Of a stretch of 47,012 nt of DNA, positions 36,954 to 45,509 are shown one piece after another (within the stretch, counting starts at the first letter, position 1; each line of letters begins with the position of its first letter). The DNA comes from Actinophytocola sp. (GTDB lineage Bacteria; Actinomycetota; Actinomycetes; Mycobacteriales; Pseudonocardiaceae). The stretch spans positions 1 to 47,012 of the forward strand of contig WHUD01000022.1 of assembly GCA_009377385.1 (NCBI GenBank), written 5' to 3'. A model generated the notes under the pieces. That model was not told where the DNA came from. It worked only from the letters and a program-made list of their open reading frames with translations, and searched no databases. Position numbers and translations under genes: made by a program.

Positions 36954-38123
36954 CTAGGACGACGTCAGCACCAGGCCGCTGGTCGGCACGCCAGTCCCGG
37001 CCGTAATCATAACGGTGTCCGTACCCGCGACCTGGTTCGCTGCGGTGCCGCGCAGTTGCCGAACGCCCTCGGCGATGCCGTTCATACCGTGGATATAGGC
37101 CTCGCCGAGCTGGCCACCGTGCGGGTTCAGCGGCAGCGAGCCGTCCAGCTCCAACATGCCGTCCGCGATGAAGTCCTTCGCCTCGCCGCGCCCGCAGAAG
37201 CCGAGCTCCTCCAGTTGCAGCAGCACGTACGGCGTGAAGTGGTCGTACAACACCGCGACGTCCACATCGGACGGCCTAAGATCCGCCTGCCGCCACAGTT
37301 CCCGACCGACCACGTTCATCTCAGGCAGCGAAGCCAGGTCGTCGCGGTAGTAGCTGGTCATGACGTATTGGTCCGGCCCGCTGCCCTGCGCGGCCGCGCG
37401 CACGACAGCGGGCGGGTGCGCCAGCTCGCGCGCGCGTTCCGCCCTGACGATCACCAGCGCTACCCCGCCGTCGGACTCCTGGCAGCAGTCGAGCAGCCGC
37501 AGCGGTTCGGCGATCCAGCGCGACGCCTGGTGGTCGTCCAGTGTGATCGGCTTGCCGTGGAACCAGGCGTTCGGGTTGGTGGCTGCGTTGGCGCGGTCGA
37601 TGACGGCGACGCGGCCGAAGTCCTCGCTGCTCGCGCCGTAGTCGTGCAGATACCGCCGCGCCAGCATCGCGACGGTCGCCGCCGGGGTCGCGATGCCCAT
37701 CGGATAGGTGAAGCTGTTGTCGATCCCGGACGTGTTGACCTGTTGCGCCGCCGCCGTGGACACTTGGCCGAACCGGTGCCCGGACCGCTCGTTGAACGCG
37801 CGGTAGGCGACGACGACGTCGGCGGTGCCGGTGGCAACGGCCATCGCGGCCTGCTGCACAGTGGCCGCCGCGGCGCCCCCGCCGTAGCCGATACGGCTGA
37901 AGAACCGCAGTTCACCGATGCCCAGTTCCCGTGCGACGGCGATTTCGGCATTGGCGTCCATGGTGAACGTGACGAGTCCGTCCACATCGGCCGGTTCCAG
38001 TCCGGCGTCTGCCAACGCGGCACGCACCGCCTCCGAGGCGAGCCGCAGCTCGCTGCGCCCGGAATCCTTAGAGAACTCCGTCGCGCCGATTCCCACGATC
38101 GCGGCCTGTCCGGAAATGCTCAC
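36954..38123 (-). CDS. ltp2: Ltp2, steroid side-chain retro-aldolase (thiolase fold)
   Basis: A 389-aa thiolase-superfamily protein of the lipid-transfer/acetyl-CoA acetyltransferase-like group (AAIVGIGATEFSKDSGRSEL at the N-terminus; DHFTPYVLLQLEELGFC and NPHGGQLGEAYIHGMNG late). The NPHGG segment replaces the GHP loop of true thiolases. Ltp2 with the ChsH2 DUF35 domain removes the last side-chain unit by retro-aldol cleavage to the C17-ketone. GTG 38123 overlaps the chsH1 stop. Last gene of the chsE1-chsE2-chsH2-chsH1-ltp2 operon. Confidence 0.92.
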   Translation of the reverse strand: MSISGQAAIVGIGATEFSKDSGRSELRLASEAVRAALADAGLEPADVDGLVTFTMDANAEIAVARELGIGELRFFSRIGYGGGAAAATVQQAAMAVATGTADVVVAYRAFNERSGHRFGQVSTAAAQQVNTSGIDNSFTYPMGIATPAATVAMLARRYLHDYGASSEDFGRVAVIDRANAATNPNAWFHGKPITLDDHQASRWIAEPLRLLDCCQESDGGVALVIVRAERARELAHPPAVVRAAAQGSGPDQYVMTSYYRDDLASLPEMNVVGRELWRQADLRPSDVDVAVLYDHFTPYVLLQLEELGFCGRGEAKDFIADGMLELDGSLPLNPHGGQLGEAYIHGMNGIAEGVRQLRGTAANQVAGTDTVMITAGTGVPTSGLVLTSS

Positions 38124-38521
38124 GACGTCACCTCCGGCAGGGCGATGTGGACGGTGCCGCGTACGTGGTCTCCGAGGTCTCCCTTGCCAGTCACCTCGAT
38201 CACGTATCGCAGTTCACCGTCCACCGTGACGCGGTCGGTGACCGTGCCGGTGAAGGTGAGCGTGTCGTAGGCGTAGCACGGCACGCCGAGCTGGATGTCG
38301 ATGGAGCGCACCAGCGCCTCCGGGCCAGCCCAGTCGGTGACGAACCGCTGCACCAAGCCGTTGTCGGTAAGGATATTGACGAAGATGTCCTTGGAGCCCC
38401 GCGCGACGGCGGCGTCGCGGGCGTGGTGAACGTCCTGAAAGTCGCGGGTGGCCAGCGCGGTGCTGATGACGAACGTCGGCGTCGCGTGGATCGTCATTGG
38501 CGGCAACGTCGTCCCGATCAT
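38120..38521 (-). CDS. chsH1: ChsH1, MaoC-type subunit of the side-chain hydratase
   Basis: A 133-aa single hot-dog protein, close to the 129 aa of M. tuberculosis ChsH1. TRDFQDVHHARD holds Asp27 and His32, the same five-residue spacing as the catalytic Asp29/His34 of the mycobacterial subunit. With ChsH2 it hydrates the 17(20)-unsaturated side-chain CoA ester. The ATG overlaps the chsH2 stop and its stop overlaps the ltp2 GTG. Confidence 0.92.
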   Translation of the reverse strand: MIGTTLPPMTIHATPTFVISTALATRDFQDVHHARDAAVARGSKDIFVNILTDNGLVQRFVTDWAGPEALVRSIDIQLGVPCYAYDTLTFTGTVTDRVTVDGELRYVIEVTGKGDLGDHVRGTVHIALPEVTS

Positions 38522-39477
38522 CGCACTACCTCCCAGGCAGGCAGGGTCAGCTCGTCATCGATACGCAGGAACACCGCGCGCACCGGAAGTCCAATGGCGA
38601 CCTCGTCCGGGTCGACGTCGATCAACTCGCCGAGCACACGGACACCCTCGTCCAGCTCCACCAGCGCGACGACGAACGGCAGCCGCTTGCCGGGCACCTT
38701 CGGGTGGTGATGGACGACGTAGCTGTAGACCGTCCCGGTGCCGCGCGCCACGATGTAGTCGGGTTTGACGTCGAGGTCCCCGCCGGGGTCGACCGGACCT
38801 GGTGGATGGCGCAGCGTGTCGCCCCAGCGCTGAATGCGCAGCTCACCGACCTGCGTGCCCTCCCAGAAGAACGCCGTGTCGAGGGAGATCACCGGGCGCA
38901 GCACGCCGTCGGAGTACTCCGGCGCGTCGATGATCCGCGCTCCCTCCGGCGCGGCTGCCTGCTTCGCGCTGGGCCGGAACTTGAGGACCCGGAACGTCAT
39001 CTCGGCGACGACCTCATCGCCGACCGTCCACGTGGTACGGGTCGTGACGAACCAGCCCTCACCGAGTGCGGTCTGTTTCGGACCGACCACGTTCTCCAGC
39101 CGGTTCGACGCCGCGACGTGCTCACCGGGCCGCAGGTAGCGGTGGTACGTCTGCGACGAATTGGTGGCCACCACCGAGGTGAAACCTTCCTCATCGAGCG
39201 CGAGCATCATCGCGCCGAGCGGGTCGTCCTCGGCGCGGGTCCCATGTAGACCGCGCATCGTCCACACTTGCGCCATCGCGGGCGGCGCGACGAGTCCATG
39301 ATGGACGGATGACGCCGCGAAGTCGGCGTCGGTGTAGACCGGGTTGGCGTCGCCTATCGCCTCGGTCCAGGTGTTCACCATGGCCTGGTTCACCGGATCC
39401 CTGCCAAGAACCGGGGCGGACGCCCCCTGCGCGGCGATGCGTTCAGCGGCCGCCTCGATCCGCTCTGTTTCGGTCAT
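38518..39477 (-). CDS. chsH2: ChsH2, MaoC-DUF35 subunit of hydratase and aldolase
   Basis: A 319-aa fusion. The MaoC-like domain covers about 1-165, with DANPVYTD (43-50) in which Tyr48 stands at the place of the usual catalytic His, consistent with catalysis by ChsH1. The DUF35/OB-type domain covers about 185-319 and is expected to bind Ltp2. The zinc-ribbon segment of DUF35, here around RIQRWGDTLRHPPGP (214-228), contains no cysteine, and the whole protein has none. ATG 39477 overlaps the chsE2 stop. Confidence 0.91.
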   Translation of the reverse strand: MTETERIEAAAERIAAQGASAPVLGRDPVNQAMVNTWTEAIGDANPVYTDADFAASSVHHGLVAPPAMAQVWTMRGLHGTRAEDDPLGAMMLALDEEGFTSVVATNSSQTYHRYLRPGEHVAASNRLENVVGPKQTALGEGWFVTTRTTWTVGDEVVAEMTFRVLKFRPSAKQAAAPEGARIIDAPEYSDGVLRPVISLDTAFFWEGTQVGELRIQRWGDTLRHPPGPVDPGGDLDVKPDYIVARGTGTVYSYVVHHHPKVPGKRLPFVVALVELDEGVRVLGELIDVDPDEVAIGLPVRAVFLRIDDELTLPAWEVVR

Positions 39478-40628
39478 CGAGGCACCCTCGGCAGGTCAAG
39501 TCCGGTCATGGCGATCAGCTCCCGTTGGATTTCGTTGACGCCACCGCCGAAGGTGAGCACCAAGTTGCGTTTGGCCTGCATGTCCAGCCAGTCGGCGAGC
39601 GCGGCTGTTGCGGGGTCGGCGAGGTCGCCGTGGCGCGCGACGACGTCCTCCAGCAGGGCAACGAGGCGTTGGATCCGTTCGGACCCGAACACCTTGGTTG
39701 CGGAGGCATCCGCGACGTCGACGGGCTTGTCGGCGTCGGCGCTGGCGACCTGCCAGTTGAGCAACTCGTTGACGCGCTGGGTAGCGCGGGTCTCGGCGAG
39801 CGCGGCTGCCACGTCGGACCGGTCGAGCAGGTTGTGCGTCGCCGCCCATGCGCGGACTCGGTCGTAGACCGCGCCAATCCGCCCTGCAGGCCCGAGCATG
39901 ACGCGCTCGTGGTTGAGCTGCGACGTGATCAGCTTCCAGCCCTTGTCCTGCTCGCCGACCAACATGTCCACCGGCACCCGGACGTCGGTGTAGTACGTGG
40001 CGTTGACGTGGTGCGCGCCGTCGCAGGTGATGATCGGCGTCCAGTCGTATCCGGGGTCGCGGGTGTCGACGATCAGGATCGAGATGCCCTTGTGCTTCGG
40101 CGCGTCCTGATTGGTCCGGACGGCGAGCCAGATGTAGTCCGCGTCGTGACCACCGGTGGTGAAGATTTTCTGTCCATTCACGACGTAGTGGTCTCCGTCG
40201 CGGACCGCCGTTGTGCGCAGCGAAGCGAGATCGGTGCCCGCATCCGGCTCGCTGTAACCGATCGCGAAGTGCACCTCACCGGCGAGGATCTTCGGCAGGA
40301 AGAAGTCCTTCTGCTGCTGAGTGCCGTAGGCCTGGAGTGTGGGGCCAACGGTCTGCAACGTCACCGACGGCAGTTGGACGTCGGCGCGCGAGGCTTCGTC
40401 CACAAAGATGTGTTGCTCGACGGCGCCGAACCCGTGGCCGCCGTACTCCACCGGCCAGCCGACGCCGAGCCAGCCGTCGCGGCCCATGCGCCGCACCACA
40501 TCGCGGAACACCGGGCCATGCCGTTCGGTGCGCATCGCGGCGCGTTCCTCGGCGGTCATCAGCCCGGCGAAGTACACGCGCAACTCGTCGCGCAGAGCGC
40601 GCTGGTCATCGGTGAGGTCGATGTGCAC
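39474..40628 (-). CDS. chsE2: ChsE2 (FadE29), acyl-CoA dehydrogenase subunit
   Basis: A 384-aa acyl-CoA dehydrogenase (M. tuberculosis 387 aa from memory) with YSEPDAGTDLASL, NGQKIFTTGG, and C-terminal GGGVNEIQRELIAMTGLDLPR. With ChsE1 it forms an alpha2-beta2 heterotetramer that dehydrogenates the three-carbon side chain (3-oxo-4-pregnene-20-carboxyl-CoA). GTG 40628 lies one base after the chsE1 stop. Confidence 0.92.
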   Translation of the reverse strand: MHIDLTDDQRALRDELRVYFAGLMTAEERAAMRTERHGPVFRDVVRRMGRDGWLGVGWPVEYGGHGFGAVEQHIFVDEASRADVQLPSVTLQTVGPTLQAYGTQQQKDFFLPKILAGEVHFAIGYSEPDAGTDLASLRTTAVRDGDHYVVNGQKIFTTGGHDADYIWLAVRTNQDAPKHKGISILIVDTRDPGYDWTPIITCDGAHHVNATYYTDVRVPVDMLVGEQDKGWKLITSQLNHERVMLGPAGRIGAVYDRVRAWAATHNLLDRSDVAAALAETRATQRVNELLNWQVASADADKPVDVADASATKVFGSERIQRLVALLEDVVARHGDLADPATAALADWLDMQAKRNLVLTFGGGVNEIQRELIAMTGLDLPRVPR

Positions 40629-40629
40629 C

Positions 40630-41775
40630 TCAGCGCTCCTTTCCCGCGAGTGCGTCGAGCCGGTGCCCCGCTCCGCCGAGGAAGCGGGCGAGGTCCTTGA
40701 GCGTCGCGTAGTACCGGTGCAGCGGGTAGGTGACGTCGACGCCCAGGCCGCCGTGCAGGTGGTGACAGGTGCGGACGGCGGGCAGCGTCTCGGAGGTGAG
40801 CCAGTAGGTGGCGATGTCGATGTCCTCTGTGGCGTCGCGGCCGGTGGCGAGCCGCCAGATCGCCGAGGTCGCGGTTAGCTCGACGGTCCGTGCGGCGATG
40901 TAGACGTCGGCGATCTGCTGCGCGACGGCCTGGAACGTGGCTAGCGGCTTGCCGAACTGGTGGCGGGTGCGCAGGTGCTCCGTGGTTAGTTCCAGGGCGC
41001 CCGCGAGCGCGCCGCTGCCGAAGGCGAGCGCCCCGGCGACGCCGTTGGCCCGCAGCGCCGCCGCTGTGCCGCCGGTGGTATCAGTACCGAGCCGTTCGGC
41101 GGGCGCGTCGGCCAGTGTCAGGGTGTGCTCCGCTGCGCCGGTGGACGTCGGTGTCGCGGTGAGGGTGACGCCCTCGGCGTGCGGATCGAGCACGAAGACG
41201 CCCACGCCGTCCGGGGTGGTCGCGGTGACGAGCACGTGGTGGGCCCGCGTCGCGTAGGGCACCGACGTCTTGGTGCCGGTGAGCCGCCACGGGCCGGACG
41301 ACTGAGTGGATCTTGAGGCGTCGTGGTCATCATGATCGCCAGAACGCATCAAGATCGCGGGCGCGGCGGTCGCGGGAGTGGCGGGCGTCTCGGGCAGCGG
41401 CGCGCCCGGCTCGCTGAGCGCGGCGGTCAGCAGCGTCGTGCCGTCCCCGACGCCGGGCAGCAGTGCCGCGCGCTGCTCGGCGGTGCCGTGCTGGGCGACC
41501 GTCAGCGCGCCCAGCGCCAGCGCCGGGAGGGCGGGCACGGCCGCCGCACGCCTGCCGACCTCGGTCAGCAGCGCGGCGACCTCACCGATACCGAGGCCGT
41601 CGCCGTCAAGGTCGGCGGGCAGGACCAGCGACAGCAGCCCCGCCTTGGCCAGCGCGGCCCAGGCGCCCTCGTCAAAGCCGTCACCAGGGCTGGCTGTGGG
41701 ATCGCACTCGGCGCGCAGCACGTCGCCCGCGAGCCCGGAGATCGCCCGCGCGATCTCGTCCTGACCGAAGTCCAC
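40630..41775 (-). CDS. chsE1: ChsE1 (FadE28), acyl-CoA dehydrogenase subunit with extra linker
   Basis: A 381-aa partner subunit with the RHQFGKPLATFQAVAQQ and HHLHGGLGVDVTYPLHRYY motifs. It is about 40 residues longer than the mycobacterial protein (339 aa from memory). Part of the excess is a low-complexity Ala/Pro/Thr and Asp/His/Ser stretch at about 130-161 (including MRSGDHDDHDASRSTQSS) in the middle beta domain. It leads the chsE1-chsE2-chsH2-chsH1-ltp2 operon with a full-match KstR box 24 nt upstream. GTG start at 41775. Confidence 0.9.
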   Translation of the reverse strand: MDFGQDEIARAISGLAGDVLRAECDPTASPGDGFDEGAWAALAKAGLLSLVLPADLDGDGLGIGEVAALLTEVGRRAAAVPALPALALGALTVAQHGTAEQRAALLPGVGDGTTLLTAALSEPGAPLPETPATPATAAPAILMRSGDHDDHDASRSTQSSGPWRLTGTKTSVPYATRAHHVLVTATTPDGVGVFVLDPHAEGVTLTATPTSTGAAEHTLTLADAPAERLGTDTTGGTAAALRANGVAGALAFGSGALAGALELTTEHLRTRHQFGKPLATFQAVAQQIADVYIAARTVELTATSAIWRLATGRDATEDIDIATYWLTSETLPAVRTCHHLHGGLGVDVTYPLHRYYATLKDLARFLGGAGHRLDALAGKER

Positions 41776-41798
41776 CCGCTCTCCTCACGCTACGAAAC

Positions 41799-41812
41799 TG
41801 GAACATGTTCTA
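41799..41812. promoter_or_regulatory. KstR operator upstream of chsE1
   Basis: TGGAACATGTTCTA matches TnnAACnnGTTnnA at all defined positions, 24 nt before the chsE1 GTG. It overlaps the stop codon of the upstream WS/DGAT gene. Confidence 0.88.
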
Positions 41813-43213
41813 GTCTCTACCAGAACCCCCGCCCGTGGCAAGCTCCGCGGCCGTCACCAGCTCGGCCAGCGCGGCGGGCAACGCCTCCGCAAGCGGCCAC
41901 AGGTCGTCCGCCTGGTTCCGCGCGGCGATCAGCCCGACGTCGACCCGCCCGGCGAGCGACACCACCGTGACGTTCAGGCCTGCGCCGTGGAACACCGGCC
42001 CGAGCGGGTACATCCCGGTGATCCGCGCGCCGAGCAAGTACAGCGGCATCGGCGGACCGGGGACGTTGGAGATCACCAGGTTGTGGACGACCGGATGCTT
42101 CTCCGCGAGCCGCAGCGCGGAGTAGGCGCGCACCGCGAGCCCGAACGTCGTCGGCGCGGCGAACTGCGCCCAGTCCTGCAGCAGGTCCGCCGGGATCGAC
42201 TCATGGTGCCGCTTGGCCTTACGGTTGCTCTCGCCCAGCTCACGCAGCCGCTCCACCGGGTCGGCCAAGTGCGTCGGCAGCGAGGAGAACAGCGTGGAGA
42301 CCTTGTTCGAGCCGTGATCCGAACGCTTACTGCGGTCCCGCACCGACACCGGCACCGTCGCCAGCAGTGGCTTGCCCGGCAGCTCGCCGCGCTCGGCGAG
42401 GAACGTCCGCAACGCCCCGGAGCACAGCGCGAGCACGACGTCGTTGACCGTGACGCCGAAGGCGTTCTTGACCCGCTTGACCTCGTCCAGCGGCAGGTCG
42501 ACGTGGGCGACACTGCGGTCGCCGGTGATGGTGCCATTGAACGACGTCCTCGGCGCGGTGAACGGCAGCCGCATGCCCTCGCCGCGCAGCGAGCGCGCGA
42601 TGAACGCCGGGGCGAGGCCGAGCAGTTCGGGCAGCAGCCGCGCCAGCTCGACGGGCTTGCGGACGAATCCCGCCAGCCCGGCGCCGATCACGTCGGCCGG
42701 GCTTGGCGGGCCGGGTTCGTCCGAGGGCGGCTCCGGCAGCGGCGCGTCCGGTTCCAGACTCGACAGGTAGGAGATGAGGTTCGCACCGCTGACGCCGTCG
42801 ATGCCCGCGTGGTGCATCTTCGCGATCACCGCGAGCTGCCCATCGGCCTCGACGACGTGCATCTCCCACAGCGGCCGGTCCCGCGACATCGGCGTGCTCG
42901 CGATCTCGGCGCACAGCTCGTCGAGCTGTTCCCTGCCGCCCGGCAGGGAAACTCGGGACACGTGGTTGTCGACGTCGAACTCCTCGTCGGTCACCCATAC
43001 CGGGTGGTCCAGGTTGAACGGCGTGCTGTACAGCTTGCGGCGGAACACCGGAATCCGTGCGCACCGTTCCGCGAGCCGCCGCGTGAAGTCGTCGGCCGTG
43101 TGGTCGCCGGGTACGGTGGACGGATCGAGCGTGAGCAACGCGCACACGTGCAGCAACTGCTGGGGCGTTTCGAGGTACAGGAAGCTGGCGTCGAGCCCGG
43201 TGAGTCGCTGCAT
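41810..43213 (-). CDS. WS/DGAT wax ester synthase / diacylglycerol acyltransferase
   Basis: A 467-aa WS/DGAT protein with MQRLTGLDASFLYLE at the N-terminus and the catalytic HHAGIDG at 134-140. In the C-terminal half are NDVVLALCSGALR, a conserved family segment, and NLVISNVPGPPMPLYL. The family makes triacylglycerol or wax esters from acyl-CoA. ATG 43213 is the usual N-terminus; an in-frame TTG at 43231 is unlikely. A perfectly palindromic KstR-type box is 23 nt upstream, and chsE1 follows within 34 nt, so it appears to be part of the sterol regulon. It could store sterol-derived acyl-CoA as neutral lipid. Confidence 0.9.
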   Translation of the reverse strand: MQRLTGLDASFLYLETPQQLLHVCALLTLDPSTVPGDHTADDFTRRLAERCARIPVFRRKLYSTPFNLDHPVWVTDEEFDVDNHVSRVSLPGGREQLDELCAEIASTPMSRDRPLWEMHVVEADGQLAVIAKMHHAGIDGVSGANLISYLSSLEPDAPLPEPPSDEPGPPSPADVIGAGLAGFVRKPVELARLLPELLGLAPAFIARSLRGEGMRLPFTAPRTSFNGTITGDRSVAHVDLPLDEVKRVKNAFGVTVNDVVLALCSGALRTFLAERGELPGKPLLATVPVSVRDRSKRSDHGSNKVSTLFSSLPTHLADPVERLRELGESNRKAKRHHESIPADLLQDWAQFAAPTTFGLAVRAYSALRLAEKHPVVHNLVISNVPGPPMPLYLLGARITGMYPLGPVFHGAGLNVTVVSLAGRVDVGLIAARNQADDLWPLAEALPAALAELVTAAELATGGGSGRD

Positions 43214-43235
43214 ACCAGCGATTCTAACCAAAAAC

Positions 43236-43249
43236 TAGAACATGTTCTA
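43236..43249. promoter_or_regulatory. KstR operator upstream of the WS/DGAT gene
   Basis: TAGAACATGTTCTA is a full consensus match and lies in the perfect 16-bp palindrome CTAGAACATGTTCTAG (43235-43250). It is the strongest box in the window. Confidence 0.92.
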
Positions 43250-43252
43250 GTT

Positions 43253-45364
43253 CTAACGCGGCAGCCCGAGAATCCGCTCAGCCGCGACGTTGCGGAGCAC
43301 CTCCGTGGTCCCGCCCGCGATGCTCAGGCACCGGCTGAGCAGGAACTCGTGCTGGACGTCGTGGGTGGCGGGCTCGTCGGCCGCCCCGGCAGGACCGAGC
43401 AGGTCAAGCGCCACCTCAGCGACGTCCTGCCGATGCCGCACGCCGATCAGCTTGCGCACACTGGACTCCGCGCCCTGACCCTGTGCGGCGAGCTGGTTGA
43501 GCACCGAGCGCAGGTCGAGCAGCGCGCACGCAGCGCCGTCCACGATCAGCCGGCCGATCTCGGCCAGGTCGGTGTCCTCCCGCACGAGTGTGAGCAGCCG
43601 CTCAAGGCTCTCGCCGAGCGACGAGTCGCTCATCGCGACGCGCTCGTTCGCCAGCGTGGTGCGGGCGAGCCGCCAGCCGTCACCAGGCTCGCCGACGACG
43701 TCGGCGTCCGGCACGAACACGCAGGTCAGGAACACCTCGTTGAACCGTTCCTCGCCGGTGATCTCCCGTAGCGGCCGGGTCTCGATGCCGGGCGACGTCA
43801 TGTCGACCAGGAAGTACGTGATGCCCTTGTGCTTGGGGACGTCCTTGTCGGTGCGGGCGAGGCAGATTCCCCAGTCTGCCTCGCGCGCGAGCGACGTCCA
43901 CACCTTCTGCCCGGTCAGCAGCCAGCCACCGTCAGCGCGTTCCGCTACGGTGCGCAGCGAGGCGAGGTCGGAGCCCGCCTCCGGCTCACTGAACAACTGG
44001 CACCAGCTCAGCTCACCCCGCAACGTCGGCAGCAGGAAGCGGTCGCGCTGGTCGTCGGTGCCGTGGCGCAGGATGGTCGCGGTTGCCCAGCCGCCGATGA
44101 CCAGGTCAGCGCGCTCGACACCGGCCCGGTCGAGCTCGGCGTCGATGGCCAGTTGCAGCGCGGGCGATGCGTCGAGCCCGTACGGCTTGGGCCAGTGCGG
44201 CATCAGGTAGCCGGTCTCGGCCAGCAGCGACCTGCGCCTGCCCTCCGGAGCGGCGGCAATCTCGGCGACGTCGTCCCGCACGCGGTCGGCGGTGGCGGCG
44301 TCCGGGCCGTGTTCGGCCAGGTCGATGGCCAGCTCGCGGCGAGAGCCTGCCAGCGCGAGCCGGGCGGCACGACGTCGCCACGCCACGCTGCCGCCGAGCC
44401 ACTGCCGCAGCGCGACGGCACGGCGCAGGTAGCGGTGGGCGTCGTGTTCCCAGGTGAAGCCGATGCCGCCGAGCGTCTGGATGCAGTCCTTGGCGTTGTC
44501 CACGGCAGCGTCGAGGGCGCCTGCCGCCGCTACCGCCGCGGCGAAGGCGTGCTGGTCCGGATCCTCGTCGGCGGCGCGTGCGGCGTCCCAGGCGAGCGCG
44601 GCGGCCTGCTCCGCACGGCACAGCGCGGTGGCGCACAACTGCTTGACCGCCTGGAACGTGCCGATCTTGACGCCGAACTGCTCCCGCACGCAGGCGTACT
44701 CACTCGCGGTGCGCAGGCACCACGCCGCGACACCGGACGCCTCCGCCGCGGCGAGGGTGGCCGCCAGGTCCCGGACGTCTCGGACGTCGACGCCGCCGGG
44801 CAGCAACGCGGTCGGCGGCAGCACGACGTCGTCCAGCCGGACACGGGCGATGTCCCGGCTCAGGTCGAGGACGTCCAGGCGTTCGATGCTGGCGAGGCCG
44901 GGCGGCACGACGCACCACCGCTGCTCGCCGTCGACGTCGGCTGGCAGGAGCAGCACGGCATCGGCGTCAGCGCCGGGGACCAGTCCGGCGTCCCCGGACA
45001 GCCGGACGCCGTCGGGCGTCGTGGTGCCGGTGACAGTGCCTTCCAGCGCGACGGCCGCCCGAGACGTCCCCGCGACAAGGCCGGGGACGACCTCCTTGGC
45101 GACGGCGGCGTCCGCGTGGCGGCCGAGCAGCACAGCGGCGAGCATCGTCGGCAGCGCCGGGCCGGGCACCAGCGCCTCGGCGGCGGCCTCCAGCCCCGCT
45201 GCGGCGTCGGCGACGCTGGCACCGGCGCCGCCGAGGTCGTCAGGCACCGCGATGCCGAACAGCCCGATGTCGGCCAATCCCGTCCACGGCCGCTCTGGCG
45301 TGTCCGCCCAGTCCCTGATGGAGTCGGCGAGCGCGCGCTGGGTGTCGGTGATGGCGATCGGCAC
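43253..45364 (-). CDS. fadE34: FadE34 (ChsE3), fused two-domain acyl-CoA dehydrogenase
   Basis: A 703-aa protein made of two acyl-CoA dehydrogenase halves. The N-terminal half (about 1-325) has REQFGVKIGTFQAVKQ and TLGGIGFTWEHDAHRYLRR; the C-terminal half (about 350-703) has FSEPEAGSDLASL, TGQKVWTSLAR and GGTTEVLRNVAAERILGLPR. This is the layout of mycobacterial FadE34 (711 aa from memory), an intramolecular version of the alpha2-beta2 steroid dehydrogenases. It dehydrogenates a C24-type side-chain CoA ester. The GTG at 45364 has GAGGAGG. It is divergent from kstR, as in M. tuberculosis (Rv3573c/Rv3574). Confidence 0.93.
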   Translation of the reverse strand: MPIAITDTQRALADSIRDWADTPERPWTGLADIGLFGIAVPDDLGGAGASVADAAAGLEAAAEALVPGPALPTMLAAVLLGRHADAAVAKEVVPGLVAGTSRAAVALEGTVTGTTTPDGVRLSGDAGLVPGADADAVLLLPADVDGEQRWCVVPPGLASIERLDVLDLSRDIARVRLDDVVLPPTALLPGGVDVRDVRDLAATLAAAEASGVAAWCLRTASEYACVREQFGVKIGTFQAVKQLCATALCRAEQAAALAWDAARAADEDPDQHAFAAAVAAAGALDAAVDNAKDCIQTLGGIGFTWEHDAHRYLRRAVALRQWLGGSVAWRRRAARLALAGSRRELAIDLAEHGPDAATADRVRDDVAEIAAAPEGRRRSLLAETGYLMPHWPKPYGLDASPALQLAIDAELDRAGVERADLVIGGWATATILRHGTDDQRDRFLLPTLRGELSWCQLFSEPEAGSDLASLRTVAERADGGWLLTGQKVWTSLAREADWGICLARTDKDVPKHKGITYFLVDMTSPGIETRPLREITGEERFNEVFLTCVFVPDADVVGEPGDGWRLARTTLANERVAMSDSSLGESLERLLTLVREDTDLAEIGRLIVDGAACALLDLRSVLNQLAAQGQGAESSVRKLIGVRHRQDVAEVALDLLGPAGAADEPATHDVQHEFLLSRCLSIAGGTTEVLRNVAAERILGLPR

Positions 45365-45397
45365 GGTTCCTCCTCGGCGACGTCTGCTACCTCAGAG

Positions 45398-45411
45398 TAG
45401 AACGTGTTCTA
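45398..45411. promoter_or_regulatory. KstR operator upstream of fadE34
   Basis: TAGAACGTGTTCTA matches the KstR consensus fully, 33 nt upstream of the fadE34 GTG in the fadE34/kstR divergent spacer. Confidence 0.9.
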
Positions 45412-45476
45412 TATCTGTGTCGACTACCGCACCACATACGGAGCCGAGACGTTCAGGTAAGCTGCTCCTGACAACC

Positions 45477-45490
45477 TGCAACATGTTCCG
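45477..45490. promoter_or_regulatory. KstR-type operator upstream of kstR (autoregulation)
   Basis: TGCAACATGTTCCG keeps the AACnnGTT core and the 5' T but has G at the last position. It lies 19 nt before the chosen kstR start, the expected place for autorepression. Confidence 0.75.
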
Positions 45491-45509
45491 ACCAACGGGG
45501 AGCCAGCGG

